This document shows, in pieces, positions 10,046 through 22,039 of a DNA stretch of 64,000 nt (the stretch's first letter is position 1; every line of letters starts with the position of its first letter). The translations under genes and the position numbers were made by a program. Origin of the DNA: Synaphobranchus kaupii (Eukaryota; Chordata; Actinopteri; Anguilliformes; Synaphobranchidae); contig CM056376.1 of NCBI GenBank assembly GCA_029718625.1, forward strand, positions 116,202,263 to 116,266,262. Reading direction: 5' to 3'. Under the pieces are notes generated by a model. It did no database searches. It was not told where the DNA came from and saw only the letters and a program-made list of their open reading frames with translations.

Positions 10046-13000
10046 CTGCAAGACGAAAAAAACGAGAACAGTTATCATTCAATTATATATATTTGGGTTA
10101 CATGAAATATAACCAATTCCATTTGCTTTAATGCACAATTAGACTGTTTATTTTAAAATCAACTTTGTAAAACTGTGAATGTATTGCATTTTTATTAATT
10201 TGCTTGACATACAGTACAGTGCATGTTGCACAAAATTGGGACTCACTATTATAAAGTTGCACAGACCCATGCAAGTAGAATTGCACTGTATTGATAAAAT
10301 TTCAATTAAATTTCAATTTAAATGAAAACTTTACTGAAATACGATATCATGTATCAGAGGGTACAAGTTCAATTTGGACCGCCTTTGGTCACAGGCAAAG
10401 GGTTCCTCTGTGGGAGAGGGATAATCACTGTCCTTGAAAAAAGCATGACCTTCAAGAAATAAAAAGCCAGTGTAGTCCAGCAGTGCAAAGCAGTTGAGAA
10501 ACTTGCAATCACCGGTGAGGATATTTGCCTTGGTCTGTGGGACTTTACCAACGCTGTGCCTCAGAAACAAGACACTAAAGCACACGAGTCAAAGCAGAGA
10601 AGAGGCTTCACCTGGATATATTTAGATGAACCCCTTCGTGTACCCTGTTAGTGTGGTGTTTGGGAGGGTGGCCAGGTTGGGCCTGTCCCTGCTGTCACAC
10701 CTGTCACCAGCTTTTCACTGCACACACTGTCCTGAGCGAGCTGAAGCGGAGCCCCAACTGACTCAGGATCAGTCCCAGGGCTCTGATCATGCTGCAATTT
10801 GATCTGTGAGGCTTATCCAGGGACAAGGGACAAGCAAATACAGTTGTTTGCTAATAGACCACCTTTCTCTCATTTCAACAGTGATTGGACTCTTTGGAAT
10901 GAGACAAACTGATTCAAAGGCACACATAATTGTGCCAGTAACTGACTTGTACAAAACCAATCAAAAGACTTGGGGGTTGAGGCAACCTCAGTCTGCCACC
11001 AATAACATATAGGTTGACATTTACACAAAACCCTCAAATCATGTTATAGTGAGGAGGTTCACCAGCTTGTTTCCACCATGTGACGTGCAGGGTGAACTTG
11101 TATTTCAATGGTTATTCTCAAGGGGTCCCCATAGGCACTCCAACGGCACAACTGAGTTTATAATTGAGACATTTATAAAAACAATTTGTCGATATAATAC
11201 GGCGAGAGTCAGGGGAAGGAAAGTGAACATAGATGGGTGTTTAAAAGCATGGCCGTGTCCGAATCAGCACGCACATTTTTGTACGCATATTTTTTTTTAA
11301 TTGCAGTATACTTCAAACACCCGGATGACACACTTACTTCCGTGACATGGCAGCGCAAGAGTGGGGTGCAGGGTTGCCAGATCTTGTAAGACTTTCCAGC
11401 CAAATGTAGACTCAAAACTAGCCCAATTTATAGGCTATTTTAACCGAAACCAACGTATTTTAAGTATAAATCATCATGTTTTTACTTTTTTAAATAAGTG
11501 CGTGCTTTGCGACTTTTCATTTTTACCCGTGACTGCACTTTGAAAGTATCCCAATTTAGCTGTAAAACCGCGGACATGGCAACACTGGTGGGACGTCTTA
11601 TGACCTGCTTACGACACTTCCACAGTACGGTTTGGAAATAGTATAGCGGATATTTTTTAAACAGCACACTTCTGCCAGTGCACTCTTCGCAGGAGACAGG
11701 GCACAGTAGATAGAGCTCTGATTCGGACACAGCCCATGTCTTTTAGTGAACGAGTGAAGGAGTATCCGTCTGGTACACTGAATACCGACGGATTTAATTT
11801 ATTTTGCAAAATTTGCAATTTAACAATAAATTAGGCAAAGAAGATGTCAATAGATCGACATTTAAAAACTAAGAAACATCACAGAAGAGACTGTTAAACA
11901 ACTGGCCATGATAAAATACAATCACAGTTTTCATTTGAACTTTGTACATGACATTCACCACTTTTATTTCATTTATCTTTTTTGTTTTATGCTTTTGTGG
12001 TGACAACTGCAAACTATTTTCTTATTACCAACAATCTAACTTTTATTTAACCTTTTTGTGCTCGTAAAATGTTATATAACTACTGTCATTTTTAATGTGA
12101 GCATTTCCCAAAAACTAACATGCCCCTGTACAACATTTAAAAATACTGCAACATATCCATGGTAGTAATTACACTGAATTTAATAGTGTCACTTGTAAAC
12201 AATGCCGCTAATCATCATCTGTGCTTAATTAGTGGCAATTATTTTATCAGCTTTGATTACATTACATTACATTATAGTCATTTGGCAGACGCTCTTATCC
12301 AGAGCGACGTACATTAGTGCATTTTCAAACTAGGAACAAGTGCGTTAAAACGACCCTAAAAGGTAAATACGATTTCAAGTACCAGGCGTAGTCAGTATGA
12401 TTTTTAAAAAAATTTTTTAATTTTGATGATTGAGGTGGTGGAAATGGGATAATTGTTTGAGAAGTAGCTTGATAAAGAGGCTATCGTGACCTCTAGCTGG
12501 CGGAGGACTGAAGTACCATGCAACAAAACAAGGGCAAACAAACTGCTGGCCCTAGTTATAGTGTATTGTCCAAATTTCAAGAAATGCACTGAAATACAGG
12601 CTTTATTAGAAAATACATTTCCAATTGCATACATTTAAAATACACTATAACAGTATGCATCGTCAAATGTGTTCACAATATATGCATGAAAGCACAAATA
12701 AAAGTGACAGTAGCTGAAGTGCTTTCTAACATCTATGTTCAACAATATGTGCATAAAAGTACCTTAATGAATTAAACTGACAACACATTTTTGTAATGTT
12801 TCATAATATTTTTGTGGACAACTGGAATCTCATCAGTCATGTTTGCAACTGCTCTAGAAAGCAGTGTTCCTTGCCGGGAGTGATCATGATTAGGCCAATT
12901 ACTCTTTCTTTTAATAGCGGTCTATCTTTACAGCCAAGTTTCCCAAAGAAAACAGCAAAATAACTGTGGTGCTAATGCACATGGGCATAAAATATAAAGT

Positions 13001-15202
13001 ATAGCTTCACATATGGATCACCGGTACAAAAACAGGAATATCATCATAGATCACACACCGATGGACTTCATGACTGGGATTGAATAACTGACTGACTTGA
13101 GTGTTAATGTTTAATAAAGCTGTGAAGCTTATTTTAAATGCTTTTAGTCTGCCTGGATACTGCATTTTTCCCCCAGCAAGCTTTCCCTCAGACTTGCAGA
13201 CTCTTTCTAACAAAGGCATTTCTTCACCCCCCCCCCCCCCCCCCCCCCCAGCTCCCCCCCAGCTCCCCCCACTGCCTCTCTCCCTGTGCGGCTGCTCTCT
13301 CCCCCCCCTTCCTTCCCCCCCCCTCCACAGCTATGGAACAGCTGCTCTCAGTGTCATGGCCCTACTGACGACGAGTGTTTTTTATTTCAAAGTGTTTTTT
13401 TGGAACAGATGGCCAAGGGAGAGCAGGGGAATGTGCCAGCACAGGCCTGGGGGGATGTGCCAATTCCTGCGGAGACAGAAAGCTGTGGGCTCCGCTCGCG
13501 TGCCTTCCCCCTGCCCTCTGCCCTCAGTGGCGCCAGCAGGACTTCCCAACTAGCGCTAAGAACATCTGGTGTCTGGGACTGCCAGGAAAAAAAAAAAAGG
13601 CTCAGCTAGTTTCCTACTGAATGAGCCTGTGCTAGGGAAACACATTAGCTCATGGAAGGCAACCACACTGCGAGGGGCTAGAAAAATGTGTACACATGCA
13701 GTCGTGCTCAATACTGAGGTGTAGCCTTTAAAAACAAACTGTGTGACTGTACTTGTTTACGGTGACTCGATTTTTTCAAACAAAGTGGCATAATTTAGCG
13801 CTGAATGTGTCCTTTTCTTCTGTGCTTAAACAGTGAATTAGTGTATAAGAATTTTATTTTATTTTTATTTTACAAAAAAAAAACATTTGTCCAGTTGTAG
13901 TATACGTCAGGAGAGTATCTGCTGGGAAGTGAATGGTGAATGCAAACATTGACTCTCACTGGCTGATAAGCTCAGGAAACATTTGGTTTGATTGGGAAAC
14001 AATTAAGCTCAAAGACATTTTGTTGGACAAGGGTCACAGAAATTACAGTGCAATTAATGTGTCTTCCAAAATTGTATCATACACATCAATGGTTCAAATA
14101 GGATTATAGGACAGGATTTCAGGGACAGTTGTGATGCAGAACAGGTGTTCATCATTCAAGATTTATTCATTAAGTCTGAGTCTACAACTGATTTACTATT
14201 CAATAAAGCCCATTTACACAGGCTACTACTATTAAAATCAACTACAGAAAACTGTATAACTTGATTCATATCCTGTGCAGTCATGTTTTACCACATAATA
14301 TTTTCTACAAACAGCGATACACTTTGTGTTGAATATTTTTCTACCCTGTCCATTTCATCTGTAATCAAAATATTTGCGTAAAAGGCCAATGCTGATGAAG
14401 CTATTATAAAATGACTATTATGTAATTTTACAATTACTGAATCAGAATTAGCCTTTTACATTAATGGAAATAGGAGTCCCATTTACATTACTGGCTGAAA
14501 TTCTGTGATTTCACAGGTTTTGTGAATATTGGAATATCCCACTTGCAAAGCCTTTTTAGATTGCTGTTTTGAGTGTTGAGTCATCAGCCTCCACGTTTAA
14601 CACTGTGACCTTTGTCATAGTGTGATTTCTGTCCTTTTCCTGGAAGGGTCAGCTTGCAGAAAGTTGAGCGCTCATCCTCCCAAGCTCCCCACGCTCCTCT
14701 GCCTTTTGGCCAGACGTAGGAGAGAAAACGGAAACCGGAGAGAGTGCTGGTGGACGCTAGTTAAAGTGTTAATGTGGAAATGAAAGATCTCCTTGCTTGG
14801 GTCTTATTCATGCATTAAAATCCCTTCTGATTTACAGCAAGCTCTGACATCTGGGTCCAGGAGAGCACAGGGGGAAGTTCAGCTCCAGTTTACATGACTC
14901 CCATTGTCATAAAAGTGCACAAGAAGGCATCAATCAGTCCTTTATTCACCCCGGCCACTGTTTCTCCCTTCTAGAGGAAAGCTGGCTGAACATCCCGTTT
15001 CCTCTCAGATGCCTCTTGATGTTGATTCCTCTTAATGGGCTCCTTATTAACGACGTGAAAGAATGCCGTGACTAATTGGAGCGAGCGGATTCCTCACCCC
15101 GTGATGGCCTTTCACGGGGGAAGGCTGCCGCCTCCTGTCAGACTGAACTGCGGCTGACCACGACTGTCCGACCCTACCCTACTGTTCACACAGCACAGCA
15201 GT

Positions 15203-15240
<38 letters not shown>

Positions 15241-18200
15241 ACAGCCATTTTTGTATATCCATTTACACAGCTGGATATTTTGGAGATTTACTGAAGTGAT
15301 TCAGGCTAGGTCCCTTGCTCAAGGGTTCAACAGCAGAGCCCTACCTGGGAGTCATACCTGCAAGCCTTACAGGGCGAGCCGCAACTTACATTGTGTTTTG
15401 TATTGCATAATCTGTGTGGGAATTGGTTTGATCTGCAACTGTTTTGTTCAATTTTGCTAGGTGCTTGTTGATATTTGTATACATATATGCACAGATTATG
15501 CAGTCAATTTGCTTCAGTCTAATGATGAAATGCATAATAAAGATTAATATTCTGTCCAACATCATACTGAACATCTTTGTGTGAGTGAGTAGACATGCAC
15601 AGGCCACAAACACTGGGCTTGAACATGGTTTCCATCAGAGGTCTGTACTGTCTTCCATTCTTTAGAATCCAAAATGGCCAGAGAGAGGACCTTACACTAA
15701 TCTCAGCACCAATATCGAGCCTCAATCTGCACCACTGCTCACACACTACACACACGCATCCAGACTGGATATAACCTACACACAGATAGTCACATATTGG
15801 ATTGGATATAACCTACACACATGCACCCACAGACTTGCTATAATATACAGATAGAATCCCTCCCCAGGTACAGTACCCCCCTTACCTTCCTCTTCTTGGA
15901 CCGGCCCTCGGCCTGCAGTGTCCGTGTGCACTGCTCCACACACTCTGCAAAGCTTATGTTGCTGTGGTCAGGGGTGTAGTCAAGCTCTGCCAGCTGGGCC
16001 AGGGATAGGATGTAATTGCAGGCAATTCTCAGGATGGCCAGCTTGGAGAGCTTCTGACCATATGAATAGCAGGGCACCTACAGAGGACACAGATCATCAG
16101 GATTGTGCACGATAAGTTAGGACAGCAGCGATCAGTTTGAGGGTGGTAAGTCAAGGCTGGTCAAACCCCCCCTCCCCTCCCCTCCAGTAAAAAAAAGGTA
16201 TGAAGGTATGTTTCTAAAAGACTTGTTTGTGATCTGTTGATTTTGCATCACGGCCAGATTTAATCTTCAGAGAAGTCAAAACATCCATTAGCATAAACAA
16301 AGAGCAGTAGAAATGGACTAATATCTGTATTACAGTGATACCCAGTGCAAACAGCATTGAGGCAGACTGCTGTGTGTACTTATTCATCTAACGCTTTACA
16401 CAGATAACATTACTAGAAAAATAATAAATTTACAACAGAGCAAAATATAAACAAACAGATAAGGGTAAGGCACTTTAATATTAAGACATATGTGGCATAA
16501 AAGAATAAATGTACTGACGAGGTAAAACTAGGCAGAGAAACTAAGAAAGCAGTGAAAATCCACCATCTCGGGACCCTGTGACATTGCTAACGAGGAACAC
16601 ACTGAACAACAAACCCAGGAAGACACTACCGCAGCTGCACAGGAAATATAATGGGTGATTATATTCAGAAACTGCTTGCATAGCTACTTGCAACCAGAAC
16701 ATCTGTGGTGAAGAATCTCAAAAATATGAAAAGTTAACGGTAAAAAAAAAAAGGAACGGTAAATCTGCCAATATTACTTTGTTCCATATTCAACTTGACA
16801 GGGTTGTATCAGTCTGCTGTGAGTGAAAAAAAAAAGTTCAAATAAATGTTATAAGTTACTGAATTCCAAAGCTAGATGTAGGCGGAATAATAGAATATTT
16901 ATCGCAACAACAATTTTTTTTATGGGGCAAATTGACCACAAATAGTTTCAGTTGCTTACATGGTTCACAATGCACCAATGAAAGACCATTTTTAAAGGGC
17001 GTAACAGTAAATACCTGCTGACTGGTGTCAAACAAGGAGTAATATTTTAAAAGCAGCTCAATCAAGCTGAACAAATAATAAAAATAGGTTTGCAGTATTT
17101 TCTGTAGAAAGCATTGGTTTGGGCATATGAGAAATACGGATGCAGTCAAAATGCATCAAATGCATTTCATTGTAAGTATTTAAAATGAGGTCATTCTCAG
17201 CCAACTATACAATTGCTTACACTTCCATGACAACACATGTTATCCAAAATGCATCCCACTTGTTTGTTCATTTTGAACTGTTGGGTATTTGCATTTGCCA
17301 ATAAGTATCAGCATTCATGTTTATATTTGTCTCCTACTGCACTAGATGGGTGGGTATGAACAAGGTTTGGGGTTGGGTGAGGTCTTGGGGGTGGGGCAGG
17401 GGGGTTAGAATGAAGAAACCTTGGTAGGATCATGTTTTTAAAGGTTGCCTTAAGTATGGGATTTTGATTTTAATTAAATGAAATTATCACCAAATATTAT
17501 GAATTACAACAAAACATTTAGATTATGATTACAAGCACAGAAGCAGAGGCATATTTTTAAAGTAAAAAATACTAGTTGCAATGAGACTGTACCTCCAGAT
17601 TTATGTTTATATTCGGAGATAATATCAGACAGCAATTGTGTGTTGCCGGGGGTATGCAGCTGCTGGGACAAATGCAAATCCTAAAAAAACCCTTCCTTTT
17701 TTTCTCTAATTCTTCATGCTGTAATTTGTTGACTTTATGCCAGAATTGGGAATTAAACTATTTTCGGGGTCCTATGAGAGTCCTGTTTGGAATAATGTCG
17801 TATTACAGCTTTCTATAATGTGTTTTGAGCAATTTTCCAGATTTTTCTGAAACGTTTAGGAATACAGGCACCATCGTTAAAATGTCAGTGCTGAATTTAC
17901 TTTTAACCTGATCTACTGTTAAGTACCAAACCAAATTGTTTTGTGCATGTTTGTCTATTGCATGTTACATGCACATTGTCAGAGCACAATGTTTTATGGC
18001 TTAAATTCAAAATTTGTAATCAATTAAAAAATCATCAAAACTATGCAGCAAGAATATAGCCTATATTTTGGATAAATACATTTTCAAAAGCAATTAGCTT
18101 CATAATGTTCATGTGCATTTCTACATATTTTTAGCTTGACATGAAAAATTAACTGTACGTGTAGGCTACTACAGGATTAGGGATATGCGGCACAGTATGA

Positions 18201-18910
18201 TCAGTCTGTCGTAGGGTTACACGGCCTCTGTTCAGTGAAAATACCTGCTTTCTTAGCGCCTCAAAGGCGGCACTGATGGTATGCACACGGGTCCTCTCTC
18301 GAGCGTTTGCCAGCAGCCTCCGTGTCTGCTGAATGGCTTTGATCTCAGTGACGACGCCAGACGTTTCTCCCAGCCGTTTCCTAGGCGATGCCTCGTCGCT
18401 GTTATTGATGTAGGACGCCTGAGGGACTGACGAGAAAGATCTCTCAGATAAACGCTGGCATAATACAATCCGCGACTGGTAAGGGAGATCTGGCGCAAAC
18501 GGCTGCTGATGGTCAAAGCTGGTGACCTGCGGCGATGCGTTTCTGAAGGTGTCTTTAGCCGGAGCAGGAGACGACGGCTGGGACTGAGAAGACGCTAGGT
18601 GCCCAGTCACGGAAGATAAAGAACTAATCCTCATATCGATAGCTGTGTTAGAGTTTCTTCTTGGGTGCGCTATGCGGTCCACATCAGATTCCCGATCATG
18701 CAGTCTCTCCAAACTCTTGCTTCTGCTCGTCTCTTCCAAGAGATTCCTGGTCGAATCCTCATTCATTTCAGGTTCATGTGTTAAACTTTCAAATGCGTTA
18801 ACATGTTTTACTGGATCTCTACCTTTTCGTTTAAACTTTTTAATCTCTGTCATCTCCTTGCCATAAATCGCCTTCCAGTTCCCCCCACTAACAACTTCAG
18901 TGTTCTTCAT
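10040..18910 (-). CDS. atoh8: atoh8, atonal bHLH transcription factor 8 (three coding exons)
   Basis: Joining 18245-18910, 15886-16077 and 10040-10045 on the minus strand gives a 287-residue protein. Its basic helix-loop-helix domain spans about residues 194-252. The basic region (RRLLANARERTRVHTISAAF) and second helix (YSYGQKLSKLAILRIACNYI) match the ATOH8/MATH6 family almost exactly. The family-specific tail CTRTLQAEGRSKKRK-E also matches. Upstream of the domain, SPRKR..GE and EIKAIQQTRR are further family signatures, and the N-terminal KKFKRKGRDP is a basic patch. ATOH8 acts in the nucleus on E-box DNA, probably as a dimer, and is known for roles in neural, muscle, vascular and iron-related gene control. 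All junctions are GT-AG and fall between codons. The length is slightly below the roughly 321 residues of human ATOH8, whose proline-rich N-terminal half is longer. No frame damage is visible. Confidence 0.96.
11250..11735. mobile_element. Inverted-repeat element (GGCTGTGTCCGAATCAG ends)
   Basis: The left end GGCCGTGTCCGAATCAGC is matched by the reverse complement of the right end, GGCTGTGTCCGAATCAGAGC. A diverged relative, sharing the stretch around ACACTTCCACAGTAC and the CTGATTTGGACACAGC end, lies at 39410-39610. Non-coding. Confidence 0.6.
11736..11897 (+). pseudogene. CGGBP1-like zinc-finger fragment
   Basis: From an ATG at 11736 one frame gives an N-terminus like fish CGGBP1-like proteins, which are hAT-derived. 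MSFSERVKEYPSGTLNTDGF is followed by FCKICNLTIN, an in-frame stop, and then SIDRHLKTKKH. Cys-x2-Cys and His-x5-His form a BED-type zinc finger. The stop between the halves and the short length mark it as a remnant, possibly carried by the adjacent inverted-repeat element. Confidence 0.6.
12256..12345 (-). repeat. Teleost dispersed-repeat end
   Basis: Contains TACATTA repeats followed by CATTTGGCAGACGCTCTTAT and CCAGAGCGACGTACA, a motif scattered widely in fish genomes. Related, more diverged ends appear near 22315-22345 and 56095-56135 in the opposite orientation. Confidence 0.7.
13229..13251. repeat. Poly-C tract
   Basis: An uninterrupted run of more than 20 C residues, followed by further C-rich pyrimidine sequence to about 13325. 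The overlapping proline-rich frames are artefacts. Confidence 0.95.
15206..15242. repeat. (CT)n(CA)n microsatellite
   Basis: A short CT run changes into a CA run inside atoh8 intron 2, about 640 bases downstream (in transcript direction) of exon 2. Confidence 0.95.
15886..16077 (-). CDS. atoh8: atoh8 exon 2
   Basis: Sixty-four codons from VPCYSYG to SKKRK, preceded by a CTGTAG acceptor and followed by AAG|GTAAGG. It encodes the loop, the second helix and the conserved region C-terminal to the bHLH domain. The frame joins exon 1 without a split codon. Confidence 0.96.
16078..18244 (-). other. atoh8 intron 1
   Basis: A 2.2-kb intron interrupting the bHLH domain between helix 1 and the loop, with GT-AG ends. 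I see no bounded mobile element and no other exon in it. Confidence 0.85.
18245..18910 (-). CDS. atoh8: atoh8 exon 1
   Basis: The ATG at 18908-18910 opens 222 codons that end ...EALRKQ at 18245, directly before a GTATTT donor on the minus strand. Reading past the donor gives unrelated sequence, so the longer open frame down to 18149 is intron read-through. The start is supported by the N-terminal basic patch shared with other ATOH8 proteins. Confidence 0.95.
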
Positions 18911-20986
18911 TTTAAAACGGTTTAATCCTGTAGAAAATTATAGGAATGATATGAGTGATAACGGGTTATTTAAAAGCGAGATATGCTTCTGGTGATCTGA
19001 TGATATTCTCTAAAACGCTGTAAATATAGCTACAGTAAAACTGTCAGTTTATCAGTTTACTCGCGATTAGTTCATTGAACTGTCTTGCGATAGGCTATAG
19101 CCTACAAAAATTACTAACGAATCTGCGTTTTCTGTAGCTTGTGTCCGCGCGTGCTGCTCCCGGTGATTCGTGCTGTCATCTGTGGTCTTTGCAGCACTGG
19201 CAGCATTTTTGTGAATGTGCTCAGAGATTCATCTGTATTTGTTTAGCCTCAGTTTACATAGAAGCCCCTGTTGGTGGGATCAGTCAATACGCCGCCTGTA
19301 GCCAGAGAGACCGCCTCGCAGTCATTTTGCTCCGCAGCGCCTCACAAACACGTTCTGTTACGAATCGCCAGGGTTGTGCACCGAAGGTATTTAACCACCT
19401 CCACAATTAGCCTATTGCATGTTGCCCTCGCCTGTCACACTCAAACGAAAGAAACAGAAGCTTACAACCACGTGACACGAGTTTTTTTTAAGGAAATGTT
19501 TTTTTTCCCTCAAAATTGACTTTTTCAAGGAAAAAGAATATTTCGAATTACAGATAAAAATCTAAAATCAAGATAACGCCAATTGCTGAGGGAGCCTTAC
19601 ACCTACACCAGGTCGCCTTTTTAAAAGAACCGATAAAGCTATTTCCATTATAATTAGAGTATTTAATAGGATATAATACATTTATTTAGGAGTAGCTACA
19701 TCACAGGGAGGTTTAGAATCCATAGGGAATGTGTGTCCTGTAGAAAATATGTAAGAGACTGAGCAGTTCTGATGCTAGTGGACAGTTTCTTTCCCAAAAA
19801 CAAACAAACGGAAATAGCAGCTTCTTTGAGCTTTGGCATTGTAACTTCATATGAAAGACTGGTGGATGAGAAAAGATTATATATATATAAATTTTCCTTA
19901 AAATCTATGAATAATTGGTTGTTATACCCTCCCAACACAGCACCATTAATCCATATGTCTGCTTTGTGCAGAATTTAAAAAAATTATTTGACATCCAGGA
20001 ATGTCAAATACTTGGCTGTGTTGTGGACCCATGGATTATTTAGCACAAGGGATCTTGCATATAAATTGACGGGTCAAAGTTATGTCAGCTTGCTGTCTAA
20101 ATTGGACTGCACACTTTAAATGTGATTTTTTGGGGATGTTAAAAACTGAGGTGAAAGGGATATATCTGTAACCATATTAATAAAAACTTTTGAAGTAAAA
20201 TGTATAGGCTACATTTTGAAATGGTTTGAAAACAGACATATTACTTTTTGAGAAACTTTTTTTTTACTTTTTGTGTAACAATACTAGTTGTATCTTGACA
20301 ATTTAAGGTGAACAAATGTTCACAAAACAAATACTTTGTTGTGTGCCCAAATGTATACAGTATGGTGTTAAGCATTTTAATTCTTGACAGAAACATAAAT
20401 TGTTGTGGTATTTACAAAAATATAATGAACTACTTTTTCTACCATCCATTATAGTATTGAACAGAGCAGGAAGTCTTTTTTTTTCTTCTGTTCATTGATT
20501 TGAAGTAGCTGCCAGATGGGAGAAGTTTGAAGAGATGATGTTCTGGGTGAGAGGGATCCTTCATGATTCTCCTCCCCAGGAGGAGGTATGCTTATGTAGA
20601 GGGTTTCAACTGATGGGAGGTCACAGCCAATTATTTTTTGGCTTGCAAGACAACCCGCTATAGTTTCTGCCATGTGCACTGACCCATACTCCCATACCAA
20701 ACAAATATTGATAACGTCAAGAGGCTTTCGATGATGGCTGTATAAATATGTCACTACACAGGACTCCTGGGCACAGTCAGTTGGCTACTTAAATATATTT
20801 GAGTTTATACTGAACATTCAGTAGGAAACTGCAGCTTGTTGGCTGATTTACATCCAAGTGTCTGTGCCAGCTCTTGTTTAATTGTTTAAACCCAGATAAT
20901 ATATGGTTTATACAGTATCTTCCATTTGGAGTCTGTAGCTTGTTTCGGTGTTGGGCAGCCAAGACTGAGAATTACTGGGCCCTCAT
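18911..20986. other. atoh8 upstream region
   Basis: About 500 bases directly upstream of the atoh8 start (18911-19420) have more CG dinucleotides than the neighbourhood and probably contain the 5' untranslated region and promoter. I cannot place a start site. Beyond that the DNA is AT-rich with no gene. Confidence 0.45.
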
Positions 20987-21515
20987 CAGTGGCGCCAGCT
21001 GTACGCAGAGTACGCAGTCTCCGTACCTTAGCAACAACAGCAAAATGAGTATTTCCATTAAAACTGACGTGAATTGTCAAAGTCTCTGCGTCTGTTTCTA
21101 CGATGTTGAGGAATGATATTTGCTTATTGTCTTCGTTGTATTGCCTGGTTATTGTATTTTCCAAGTTTTGCATATTTCAGACATTTGAAAGTGATTGGAA
21201 GACACAGTTGAAAGTGATTGGAGGACCACCTTTTTCTTTAGACCGGGAAAAGTTTAGAGTTGCCTTTTTACTTGTCAGTCAAGATAACTAACTTAAACGA
21301 ATACAGTAATTGACGTTAGCCAAATATGTCAAAGAAAAGAAAACAGCTCAGCATTGTGGAACTGTTGAGTCTGAAAAAGAATGAAAATAACAATTCGGAG
21401 AATCAGCTTTCGGAGAACCAGTCCTCAGCTGAGGATGAGTTAGCCCCACCGGGAGACGAGCTACCCACCAAAATGTTCTTTTATTTGCAGTGACTTGCTC
21501 TTGCTCATGCTCTTG

Positions 21516-21554
<39 letters not shown>

Positions 21555-22031
21555 AATTGGCGTGCATTCAGTGATAATATTTTATTAGAAATTTAAGCAG
21601 TGAATACATTTTGTTGAGCATGTTCGATAGTTACATTGACTTGTCAGAAGTGTTTTCATTGTGTTAACATTAACTATGCTGTAAGTCACGTAACAGCTTG
21701 TTGCGCGCAACATTTCCATTCTATTGTGAGGTCTCTCCAGTTTTCCTGATGAAATATCAGGCTACTGTAAGTCACGTAACATCTTTTTGCGCGCAACATT
21801 TCCATTCTATTTTGAAGTCTCTCCGGTTTTGCTGATGAAAGATCAGACTTTAACGTAGGCTAGGCCTACTCCTACGTTAGAACTTCTTGTAATATGCGAC
21901 CCTATGAGTGCAAAATATATCGGTAAATTACGTTGTAACGTTAGTCCTAAGTAGTGGCTTTGTTTTCATGTAGCCTATGGCTTGGCCTACTCTATTGCGT
22001 ACCCCGGGAAGAAATCCTGCGTGCGCCCCTG
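20987..22031. mobile_element. Internally deleted hAT transposon
   Basis: The ends read CAGTGGCGCCAGC and GCGCCCCTG. They are flanked by perfect 8-bp direct repeats, GCCCTCAT at 20979-20986 and 22032-22039, the hallmark of hAT insertion. Inside, 21328-21492 encodes about 55 residues starting MSKKRKQLSIVELLSLKK, resembling the N-terminus of fish hAT transposases. The frame stops soon after, and no catalytic region follows. A related direct duplication occurs inside: the stretch around GTCACGTAACAGCTTGTTGC near 21685 recurs near 21770. Confidence 0.8.
21505..21556. repeat. (CT)n(CA)n microsatellite
   Basis: CT then CA dinucleotide runs within the hAT derivative. Confidence 0.95.
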
Positions 22032-22039
22032 GCCCTCAT

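Larger units (their letters stand above)
10046..15885 (-). other. atoh8 intron 2
   Basis: A 5.8-kb intron holding an inverted-repeat element (11250-11735), a CGGBP1-like zinc-finger fragment (11736-11897), a teleost dispersed-repeat end (12256-12345), a poly-C tract, and GC-rich non-repetitive stretches near 13260-13620 and 14560-15180 that could be regulatory. No other host exon is seen. Confidence 0.7.

Noticed and set aside
12256..12345. Possible tRNA gene
   Set aside because: The region has no A and B boxes in tRNA spacing and no cloverleaf; it matches a dispersed fish repeat end instead.
13101..13609. Proline-rich frames of 76-150 codons
   Set aside because: They arise from a poly-C and pyrimidine-rich tract inside atoh8 intron 2; no splice support or domain.
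15838..15885. Continuation of the atoh8 exon 2 frame (VRGVLYLG…)
   Set aside because: It follows AAG|GTAAGG, and the family ends in KKRKE, supplied by the terminal exon at 10040-10045.
18149..18244. C-terminal 31 codons of the long atoh8 exon 1 frame
   Set aside because: They lie after a good donor (CAG|GTATTT), and the protein family continues with exon 2, so this is intron read-through.
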